A DNA stretch of 27,729 nt. It comes from Candolleomyces eurysporus (taxonomy: Eukaryota; Basidiomycota; Agaricomycetes; Agaricales; Psathyrellaceae). The stretch covers positions 1 to 27,729 of the forward strand of contig JANBPK010001580.1 of the NCBI GenBank assembly GCA_027579435.1, given 5' to 3'. A model generated the notes under the pieces. That model worked only from the letters and a program-made list of their open reading frames with translations. It was not told the DNA's origin and did no database searches. The translations under genes and the position numbers were made by a program. Below, piece by piece: positions 18,899-27,729 of the stretch (position 1 is its first letter; every line of letters begins with the position of its first letter).

Positions 18899-21455
18899 AT
18901 GTCAGCGGATCCACCTTCAATCGTTTTTGACCCCGATGATACCTCGGTTATCCAACATCACAAGGGCGGCGTCTGGGACCTATACGAAGATATATCTGCG
19001 CAGAGAAGCTTCTTCAACATATCCTTGCGTTCTAAATGGGAGATGATCAAAGCGTCCTTCCAGCGTTCTCACTATCTAATTCGAATGCTCAAGGATGTTG
19101 CCTCAGTTCCCAACTGTCTTCCATTATTGCTCCTCTCCCTTCTGTTGAACGTGGTGAAATCGCTGTTCCCTGCCCTAAAACTGTGGTACGCCAGTCAAAT
19201 CATAGTAACGGTGAGTGTCCTTCTTTTTCCCTTCTGTTGATTCTGTGTTGAATCGATTAAAATGTAAACCCAGGTCGAAAGAGCGGTGCAGAGCGGCGCT
19301 GTGGACCGCAATGCGCTATTTCGAGCCGCTGGAGGGCGCATGATAGCGGAGCTGATCATCACGATGCTTTATGCCATCGACAATGACCTGGGACTCTATT
19401 TGCAGAATCGCATCCAACTGTATTGGTCTCTCCGAATCGTCCAACGAACCTCCCGTCTCGATCTCCCCACCTTCACTGACGAGAAAACCCGAGCTCAGCT
19501 CCAGTCGTTTGGCTCATATTACAGATACCCTAGCGACTTCTGCAAAACCAGTTGGATGGCTTTTGCGGATGTCATCTCTTTATTTACCCATTTCGTCTCG
19601 ATTGCCTCCGAATCGACGGTTATGTTCTCGGTGTTTCGCGAACACAGCGAAGCGCCTTTTCTGTTGATTGGGTCCTGTATATGCGTTCTGGTAGGAAAGC
19701 TGCACACGTCTATGCGGTGGCCGCAGCGAGGAAGTCAGTATTTCTTCTCTTTTCAGGCACATCTTGGGCTTCCTCATAACCGTGACGTGCACCCCAGTTC
19801 GAGTTTACAAAGCAACAGACAAGGATTTCATTGGGAGCTTCGGCCTTGAATCTATGGCCTCCGACCTGGTGTATCGCAAGGACATTGTGGCCGGAGGTAT
19901 ATCCGACTTCATTGGACGAGGCGAGTCCAACCACTCCATCTCAACTGTTAAGTTGGCCGAAACTGAGTCCTGTTTATTTTGACCTTTTAGAGTATCGACG
20001 TCGCAGGCTCGCCATGGATAGCAGGGACACTGACGGACACGAGAAGAAAAAGAATATTCTCCGACGACTTATTAAATACTCAGGCCATTCAAATCCCGTC
20101 ACAGCCCTGAGTCCCCTGACCCAAATCCTCACCTGCTTTCGCGCTGTCAGCTCGCCAGAATCAGCCCCTATCTCTCTGGCAACGCTAGAGCTCGTGAAAT
20201 CGGCAGTGACTAGTATGGGCTGGAAATTTCGCTCAATTAGCTATGATATCGAGTCTATCTCGACTCACATTGACAAGCTTGCCAAGTTCTACGAATTCCT
20301 TGATGGGTCGAATAAAATCAAGAATGGGACTGTTCCGTTCCCGGAGAACCAGGCGGATCTATCGTGCGGTGTTTCCATAGAGTTCAGGAATGTTTCGTTT
20401 TCGTATTCCGGAGACCAGCTGGCATTGAAGAAGGTCTCGTTCAAGATCGAGCAAGGGCAGCTTTGTGTACGTCCCTGCCCGTTCCTCCATACTATCTCCT
20501 AAAATTAAACCTTTCTGATCGACGCTTCTAGGTTATCGTTGGAGAAAACGGCTCAGGAAAGAGTACGATTCTCAACTTGATTACCCGGATATACGATGTC
20601 AACGAGGGAGAGATCTTGCTCAACGGGTTGGACATCCGCTCTTTGAAACTGGACGATGTCAGGAAGGCTGTTGCTGTGCTTTTCCAGGACTACTCCATCT
20701 TCCCGTTAAACGTACGTCAAGAATCTCTATGAAAGAAGTCTATCTGACCACTGATTTCTGCTCAGCTCGCTGAAAATATTGGATACGGGGACCCTAACCA
20801 TGCGTACGACATGGATCTGATCGAACAGGCTGCGAAAATGGGAGGGGCAGAGTTCATCTTGGATCTCCCGCACAAGTTCAACACGTTCGTCACGCGGCCA
20901 GCCCGCGATTTCATTGCGCGGGGGACTTCCAAACTGTCGATCTTCGCTGGAAAAGACGTGGATTACTCCAAGCTCAAGCTGAATGACGACGAGAGAGACT
21001 TGAGTGGGGGTCAGAAGCAGAGGGTGGCTCTGTAAGTGACACCTCGCTAAGCATAAATGTAACTCGAACTTATTTCTGGTTTTTCGATAGGTCAAGAACG
21101 TTTATGAAGTCGCTGGTTTCCCCCTCGAGTAATGTTGGATTACTGCTGTTCGATGAACCGTCTGCTAGTCTTGATCCTAAAGCCGAGCACGATCTTTTCA
21201 GTCGCCTGAGAGACTTACGTGGAAGCAGGACGATGGTCTTTTCGTCGCATCGGTTTGGGAAGCTTACTCGCCATGCTGATCTTATTCTGTACGTCGCGGG
21301 GTCTTTTTTCCAATGGTGTTTTTGGAAACTGATATGCTCATTGCAGCTACCTTGATAAGGGACAAGTTCTGGAGGCTGGAAACCATGCTAGTCTGATGAA
21401 GAAGGGCGGGGAGTATGCCGAATTTTGGAATTTGCAAGCCCAGGATTTTCTGTAA
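18899..21455 (+). CDS. Half-size ABC exporter, copy 3 (complete)
   Basis: Eight exons (18899..19210, 19274..19733, 19798..19920, 19991..20466, 20532..20711, 20766..21031, 21091..21288, 21347..21455) encode 707 residues. Introns fall at the same positions and phases as in the copy at 3893-6399, and exons 1, 3 and 5-8 have identical lengths. Motifs: Walker A GENGSGKST (461-469), Q509, signature LSGGQ (596-600), Walker B D627/E628 in FDEPSASLD and H-loop H659. The N-terminal half carries hydrophobic helices (for example about 78-104). The third intron (19921..19990) seems to begin with GC (CGAG|GCGAGT), where copy 2 has GT. Expected role is ATP-driven export as a dimer; cargo unknown. The start MSADPPSIVFDPDD aligns with the start of copy 2. 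Confidence 0.9.
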
Positions 21456-21607
21456 AACGTTTTGGTGACGTCATTCATAAGTGTAAAGCGAGATAAGATA
21501 AGATAAGACTTTTTGCGATCACCATCGATCCTCGAGGACGACCTTGCCAGTAGCCTGATCGAAATTTCCCCATCTCTTGCTCCTCTACCATCACCTTGTC
21601 AAGCACA

Positions 21608-22865
21608 ATGTCCACGCCTTCGTATTCTCTCTTCTGCCTGGGCAACCCCCTGCTTGATATGCAGGTCAGGGATGGCGAAGCTCTCCTGGAAAAGTACGAG
21701 CTTAAGGCCAACGATGCTATCCTCGCTGGCGAGAAGCAGGCACCCATGTAAGTTCTGCTGTGAACGTGTTTTGGATGCCAGTGTTGACCCAAATCATCTC
21801 CAGCTACGATGATATCAAGAAAAACTACGAGATCACGTACGTTGCTGGTGGTGCGGCCCAGAACGCTGCTCGTGGGGCTGCTGTAAGTTGGCTACGCCTA
21901 GATGGAAATTATCACCATACGGTGCTGATCGATTTCATCTAGTACGTGCTGCCGCCTGACTCCGTTGTCTACACTGGATCGGTCGGAGACGACGATCTTG
22001 CCGACCAGCTCAAGATTGCCAACAAGCGTGAAGGTCTGAGCGAAGTCTATCAAGTCATCCCTGGTGACAAGACTGGTGCTTGCGCTGTTGTTATCACTGG
22101 CCATCACAGGTAGGCAAATAGTACAATGAGTTAAGGGTCTTCGTTGACATGAGGCCTAGGTCCCTTGTCACCAACTTGCGTGCTGCCGAGAAGTTCGACC
22201 AAAGCCATCTCTCATCCCCAAAAGTCGCACCGCTGATTGATGCTGCCAAATTCTTCTACGTCGAAGGATATTTCCTCACCCACGGAGTTGGCCCTGCTCT
22301 CGAACTCAGCAGCAAGGCTTCTGCAGCTGGAAAGACCTTTGTCCTCAACCTTTCCGCTCCCTTCATTCCCCAATTCTTCGGTGAACAGGTGAAGACAATC
22401 ATTCCCCATACCGATGTTATCATTGGCAATGAGGCTGAGGCTGAGTCCTGGGCGACTGCCAATGGCCTTGCTGATCCTAAGAACCTCGCAGAGGTCGCCA
22501 AGGCCGTTGCCAAACTTCCCAAGGCGAACGATAAGCCTCGTACTGTCGTCTTCACCCAAGGCGCGCAATCCACTGTTGTCGTCACCTCGGACAAGCCCGA
22601 CGAGGCTAAGTGGTACCCTGTCACTGCTCTGACCGATGATCAGATCGTCGACACCAACGGTGCTGGTGATGCCTTCGCTGGAGGCTTCGTGGGTGCTCTT
22701 GTCGCTGGCAAGAACTTGGACGAGGCTGTTGAGGCAGGCCACAAGCTCGGTTCTATGTGTGTGCAACTGGTGTGTGGTGTTCCTTACCAAATCTCGATTT
22801 CCTTATTTACCTTTCGTTCTCAGGTTGGCCCCCAGTACAAGTGGCCCAAGGTCCAGGTCCTCTAA
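21608..22865 (+). CDS. ADO1: Adenosine kinase
   Basis: Five exons (21608..21747, 21804..21882, 21943..22109, 22160..22769, 22824..22865) encode 345 residues, the usual length for the enzyme. It belongs to the PfkB/ribokinase fold: N-terminal SLFCLGNPLLDM, substrate-side GGAAQN (62-67), and the C-terminal PfkB signature DTNGAGDAFAGGF with catalytic base D299. It ends QYKWPKVQVL, as in other eukaryotic adenosine kinases. It phosphorylates adenosine to AMP with ATP, salvaging purine and removing adenosine made in the S-adenosylmethionine cycle; cytosolic. The gene starts 153 nt after ABC copy 3 on the same strand and converges with the carboxylesterase gene. Confidence 0.95.
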
Positions 22866-23131
22866 GGAGGTGAAGGTCAATATTGCACGTCACAGGCAGC
22901 AGATTCGATACTCCTCTCTCAACAGAGGATGCAACGCCACTCTCAACAGTAGCTTGTACCTGAGATATTTATCCTGGTTTCCTGCCTCGGTCGGAATTGG
23001 TAGAACCCAGAGGTCAGCGGCCGGCCAGATCCCGGCTCCGTCGAGCGCGCGAACGTAGACAGTGTGTGTACAGATGATCTATTCAAGCAAGTTATACTAC
23101 TTCAGAGGACATGATTATTCGTTCGAGAGGA

Positions 23132-25481
23132 CTAGATCGGATAAGCGAGAGAAAGGTTCATCAAGGTCTGCATAGGCTGATCGCGGTAAGTATCCGGAGA
23201 CAACTGTATACTTTGGGACTCAAGGTCTGGGAACCTCAACAGCTGTGGGGAGTCCGTCGTATACTGTGGCCAATCGGGTCCTGAACCGGTGTTGGGATTG
23301 AGATTGTAAGTGAAGTAGATCACGTAGTCGTTAAGGAGGCTGAGATAGAGGTCTGAGGAATGGAACTAGTTAAAATAAGTAAATCGGGTACCAGTAAAAT
23401 GGAGGAGAAAGAAAGCATACCGATCCTAGGACAGGCAGATACTTCAATCGCTCAGATTCTATCGGTCAGATCTGTCAACAAATACATTCAACAGAGACTA
23501 TAAGGAAGAGACTCAACGATAGCTCCATGTGGGTTGTTGGTCCGCCCGATACTGGAGGAAAAATCTTCTCGGAGCCTGGAAGACGACATCTCCTTGGAAG
23601 GCCGCGATACGCTTATACTGAGAAGTAACGGCATTGGCAACCGATGTGTTGAACGGAGAACCAGCCGAACGCTCAGAGGGATACTGCTCGAACAATGGGG
23701 CGAGTTCCTCGTCGCTTGCGTTGGGAAGCCAGATAGTCTTGATATAGTCTTCAAAGTCTTCGTCTGACCTGAATATACTAGTCAGCTTCTTCACAGATAA
23801 AGTTCAAACAGTCTATACACCTACGTCACGTTCAACGAGGATTGGGCGAAGAGAGTGCCTTCGTCAGCGCAGTTACCTGACACCATTGGGACATTTGAGA
23901 CTTTGCCGTCCTGGACCATGCGTTGGGGGTTATCGGAGAGGAACGTTCCATCGGCTCGTGGCGTCCATGCCAGAACGAGGGACTACAGGATAGATATTAG
24001 TTGAACGTGACTGGTTGGTACTGGAGTAAAAAAAAAACCTGGTAAGACCAAAGTCCAGGGGTCTGATTAATGGCGTCCGACAGTGTTGATAAAGAAGTGG
24101 AACGCAGGCAGTCAAGGGTGTTATTGGAACTGCCACAATTTGTTCCATTGACAAGCTGATCGTAGTATTTCTGGAAAGACGTCAGGGATTAGAAAAGACA
24201 CGAAGACACTTGAGGACGAACCTGACCCTCAGTGAGGTTACCAACGGGAATGGGTGCGCCGGACTGCATGAAGGCACCGTGAAAGAGGTCTTCATTGTTA
24301 CCGTCGTATGCCAGCATCTGTAGAGCGACAGAAATTGCGCCTGCGGATTGTCCCCAGCTATCAGGGAGGCTGAGCAGAGTTACAGAAGACAACGTCACAT
24401 TGGAGAACGTACATGGTGATTTGGGAACTGTTCCCACCAAATGCCCCAATATAGTGCTTGATCCAACGAAGAGCAGCTCGCTCTATTGACATCTCACCAT
24501 GAAGTGAATCGCTTTAGAGCGTAGGAAAGCAACTCACGATCCTGGAGGCCGATATTTGCCACACCTTCGTTGCTGACTTCTTGGCTGGCGAGGAAACCGA
24601 AGGCGTTTACCCTGAACGTTCTGTATTTCAGACTGGGCCTAATTGACATGAAAGAGACTGCTCACCGGTAGTTCATGGAAACAACAACCACTGGCTTTTC
24701 AAGCTCTACGGAACGCTGGACGACAGTGGTAGTGAGATTGTCATACCTTTTTCACCGGCGTCAACATCGAATATTGGGAGGACGAGAGAAATCAAGTCTT
24801 ACCCGACTGTAGAACCGGACTCGAAGCCGCCTGAAAGAAGGCGACATACTTCAGGAATGGCGCTCGTGAGTGAACTGGATAGTTACGAACCTCCGTAGAT
24901 CCACTGAGGTTCGTTTCAGTTGGAGATATGGCAATCGGAGTTTGGGGAGTTTGCTTACCACTAACACAGGTAGGGAGCCATTAGGGTAAGATGAGTAGTT
25001 GGAAGGCCTAATGACATTGAGAGTGAGGCCTTCCCAAGCGATTTCAACCAAGGATGTTACAAACGGCAGCTGTTCAACTCACAATCTTCGGATTGTGGAG
25101 TTTTAGGGCTGCCATCTCCACCGATGATCCATCCGGCGACTCTACCAACGTTCTTAACGACGTCTGGGATATTGTCCATGGTTGAGTTTTGAGCTATACA
25201 CGTATACCCGTATTGGGTAGCATCGAAACTCTGGTTGTAGGACGAGATGTTCTGCGGTAAGCGAAACCGAAGATCTCCTACTCTGCAGGACAAATAAGAA
25301 ACAGAAGGGTAACTAGGTTTCGAAAGGCGTACGGGGGCTGGGCGTATGGAATCCCAAGAAACTTGTCCAAGGTACCGTTCTCGACGCCAGTAACAATTGC
25401 TTGATCCAGAGTGACATTCGGTGCAGCTGTTGCTGCGAGGACAATGCAACCGAGGAGCACGACACTAGCCTGGAGATACAT
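23132..25481 (-). CDS. Secreted type-B carboxylesterase/lipase
   Basis: Fourteen exons encode 544 residues: 25481..25333, 25282..25083, 25029..24959, 24903..24891, 24830..24803, 24746..24666, 24611..24538, 24482..24413, 24357..24222, 24170..24039, 23982..23825, 23768..23518, 23458..23421 and 23365..23132; all phases agree. A signal peptide (VVLLGCIVLAATAA) implies secretion. Family motifs: FLGIPYAQPPVGDLRF, SEDCLTLNV, VLVWIYGGGFESGS (oxyanion hole), YRVNAFGFL, nucleophile elbow WGQSAGAIS (S233; Q replaces the common E), acid GNCADEGT (E359) and catalytic histidine GSFHSSDL (H469). It should be an active alpha/beta-hydrolase cutting ester bonds of lipids or plant polymers; substrate not predictable. 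Sequons (NVT, NGT, NSS) are frequent. Exon 4 is only 13 nt. Confidence 0.92.
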
Positions 25482-25877
25482 GGAGATTCAAAGGCAATGA
25501 AGGAGTGCAACGCAAGCGAGAGACTCCAGAGTGACTTGAGAAGCTAATAAATGGGCGGTCAGAGTCTCAGACAACTTGGAGCCACGGTTCTCCTATATCA
25601 TCTATCATCTGGCACCAGAGCTAGCTAAGACACATCTAGTTGAGATTAAGAGCTGTATCCAAGGTGGATAGCTAGGGAATTGGCCGTGCTACGTCAACCT
25701 GACGCGTCGAGGAACGCGACTCCTGGGATGGTGGAACGCGTTATTTGGCTATGTTGGGCTATCAAAGACGGCATTTCGGCCGGGTGCCACAACTGTACAG
25801 TTCGTCTCAGCCACAATTTCCAAGCCGAGAGAGGTGAGCAGGAAATCCTGAACGTCGACCAAGACCCTTTGCTCGCC
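25482..25877. other. Divergent promoter region between carboxylesterase and eL28
   Basis: 396 nt shared upstream of two divergently transcribed genes. The plus-strand frame running into the eL28 start is not conserved-looking. No specific element identified. Confidence 0.45.
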
Positions 25878-26813
25878 ATGTCGTCCGATCTCCAGTGGCT
25901 CCTGCTCCGCGTATGTCGCACTCAACTTGTCGTCGAAGCAATCCTCACGAATTTCTAGCGAAACAGCTCCTTCATCGTGAAGCGAGTCCCTGAGGGCCCT
26001 GTTTTCAACAAGGAGCCGGTAAATATCATTCGACCACCACGACGACGAGCTAGCTGGATTTATCGTCTTCTGGTTTGATTAGGGCAACCTCCTCAACCTC
26101 AACTCATTCAAATACTCTGGCCTTGCTAACGCCAAGGTATGTTGCAAAGTGCAAAATGGGTTGGACGAGGTCTCAATTTGAAACGTGCAGACCATTGACG
26201 TTTCGGACTCACCATCTGGTATCACGATCACCACTCGCAAGACCAAGGCATCCCCCAACGCTGTTGCCGGTGCAAAGGCCAAGACCGTCATTCGTCCTCG
26301 ATCCGGTGGTCGTCGCGGTCTCGGTGTTGCGTCTTCTCTTGCCAAGCGGGGCTACAGGCCTGACCTCCGCAAGGTGAGTGTCTCCCTTTCTTTGGCATCC
26401 TTCCAAGAACCTTGCTCGCTCCCTTCTTTTCCTTGTCGTGCACCCTCGCTCTCTTGGACGCATTCTCGTTAGAACCCACTGGATCCACCTTACGGTGAAT
26501 GAAGGCTGGGCGTGGACATGTTTGCAATATGAAACCTACTCTGATGAAGCCGATCAAACTTCATCTGAGTGCGTACCTGTCGCTATCGGAGCCCGTTGAC
26601 TGTTAGCGGAACACCGACTCTATGGTGCCGACATGCATTACCTTTTCCTCCGTTCAAATTCTTACCTTACTTGTTCTCTGTACTCCGTAGCTAACCTTTT
26701 CGCCAANTTTTTAGGCCACCCTCGCTCGCGTATCTGCCCTTATTGCCGCCCAAAAAGAGCCCAAGCCTTCGCCACCCAAGAAGGTCCGGGGCAAGAAGGC
26801 TGCTTCAACATAA
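25878..26813 (+). CDS. RPL28: 60S ribosomal protein L28 (eL28)
   Basis: Five exons (25878..25910, 25959..26018, 26083..26136, 26191..26373, 26715..26813) encode 142 residues. The protein begins MSSDLQWLLLRRNSSFIVKR and has the family segments FNKEPGNLLNLNSFKYSGLA, TITTRKTKASPNAVAG and RRGLGVASSLAKRGYRPDLR, ending in a basic tail (PPKKVRGKKAAST). eL28 is a eukaryote-specific component of the large ribosomal subunit, absent from S. cerevisiae but present in most fungi and animals. The name RPL28 is used in the eL28 sense. The fourth intron (26374..26714) is 341 nt, five to six times longer than the others, and holds one N at 26707 in the polypyrimidine tract. The gene converges with the small gene ending at 26989. 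Confidence 0.93.
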
Positions 26814-26988
26814 ACTTCTGGCTTATCATCCTACACGCATGTACACGTATGACCACCACTATGATATGCACACTTCAGGTCAATTTCCTTTCGTTGAGAT
26901 TCGACGCGCACTCTGTGATACATTATCCGAGTATTCAATGTGTCCTTCCTACGAGACACCTTCGTATCCAATCCAGAACTCTCAGTAC

Positions 26989-27386
26989 TCAAATTCCAAA
27001 GCTTTTGGCTGCTGGCTGAGCGATTCGTGCTCCCGCAAACGCCTTAAAGTTTGCTTGGCCATCACGAGTCGGTCGATTTCCTTCAGCTTTCCTCTGGGCA
27101 TGCTTATCATTCTGGAAGTTGTTCTTCTTGTCTTTCTTTGGCGCCTCGTCTTCCTCCTTTGCTTCCGTTGGCGATTTGGCTGGGTTGCTCTCGCTGTGTC
27201 ACGAATCACTACTGCACGATAAGCTAAGAAGGGATGCCGTACGAGCTGGTTTGGTGCTTTCTTGTGTTAACTGAAAGCCGCCGACCTCCAACCTTCACTA
27301 TGTACCGTCGTCAGGTCATGATGAATGGTGAGATCGGAAGAGGACATACCCGCAGGGGGATGTGTTGGCAGGACTGTGTCGACCAT
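26989..27386 (-). CDS. Small charged protein, uncharacterised
   Basis: Three exons (27386..27350, 27297..27243, 27193..26989) with phase-consistent GT...AG introns of 52 and 49 nt encode 98 residues. It begins MVDTVLPTHPPAVKVGGRRL, then has a Lys/Glu/Asp-rich middle (EAKEEDEAPKKDKKNNFQND) and ends ANFKAFAGARIAQPAAKSFGI. It is probably disordered; no signal peptide or membrane segment. The combination of spliceable introns and a biased, hydrophilic sequence supports a real gene, possibly nucleic-acid binding, but I do not recognise the family. The start is the first ATG in this frame. Its 3' end lies 175 nt from that of eL28. Confidence 0.6.
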
Positions 27387-27729
27387 TGGGATGGGCTACT
27401 GGGAAGTGGGGGGGGGATCAAGTGCGGGTGGGTTCTACTCTACTCTCTGACTATGAATGGGAAGACTGATAGATATATGGCGCAGATTAGAGGTCACAAG
27501 AGGTGCCCGATCGAGGATACTCACGTGTCGGACTTCACATATAGCGGCTGACAGTCGCCTTCCTTTACAAGAGCTTCCCCAACTCCCGGTAGCAAGATCG
27601 CATCGCTTCTTTCTTCCTCTTCAAGCTCGACCCTGCTTTATTGTGGACCTCGTATACGCCCGCATCGTTCTATTACCCTGTAACGATTCGGTCTATCTTT
27701 ACTCTCGGAGCCTTTAGAACAGGATGCCA
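27387..27729. other. Window-edge non-coding stretch
   Basis: 343 nt upstream of the small minus-strand gene, presumably its promoter. It includes a nine-base G run near 27409-27417. No further gene or RNA is supported before the window ends. Confidence 0.4.

Noticed and set aside
21898..22790. Long minus-strand frames across the adenosine kinase gene
   Set aside because: Shadows of the strongly coding plus strand, which carries all the kinase motifs.

Overview
The window looks like nuclear DNA of a filamentous basidiomycete, most likely an Agaricomycete. Most genes are cut by many short (about 42-90 nt) GT...AG introns, and genes are densely packed on both strands. It carries a DASH-complex ASK1 gene, fungal-type half-size ABC exporters and an uncharacterised family I recall only from mushroom genomes (15644-16558). 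The species cannot be named from the sequence.

Left part (1-6399): the 3' end of an ABC exporter gene (+), then a nuclease-like/kinase-like fusion gene (+, 1188-2991) in a stretch rich in ambiguous bases, then a complete paralogous ABC exporter (-, 3893-6399). A third paralogue (+, 18899-21455) lies further right, so three related transporters flank the middle of the window.

Middle (6910-18170): every gene is on the minus strand. First comes a tandem array of five intact or nearly intact genes plus one broken copy (6910-12089). They encode small, single-exon, cysteine-rich secreted proteins of a family I do not recognise: a signal peptide, an eight-cysteine ectodomain, and a C-terminal hydrophobic anchor. 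Next are ASK1 (kinetochore DASH complex, 12852-14957), a damaged member of the mushroom-specific family (15644-16558) and an inositol-monophosphatase-type gene (16830-18170). A diverged duplicate of the IMPase 3' end plus its downstream DNA sits just upstream of ASK1.

Right part (18899-27729): ABC exporter 3 (+), adenosine kinase (+), a 14-exon secreted type-B carboxylesterase/lipase (-), ribosomal protein eL28 (+) and a small three-exon gene for a charged 98-residue protein (-). Apart from the ABC and secreted-protein families there is no evident shared pathway; most other genes are housekeeping.

Sequence quality matters here. Nine isolated N symbols occur, mostly beside short homopolymers. 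In all four places where an N falls in coding sequence, deleting it restores a long conserved-looking frame, so the Ns behave as spurious inserted bases. A 7-C run at 7463-7469 causes a similar one-base frameshift. The best candidates for undescribed biology are the secreted eight-cysteine array and the nuclease-kinase fusion.
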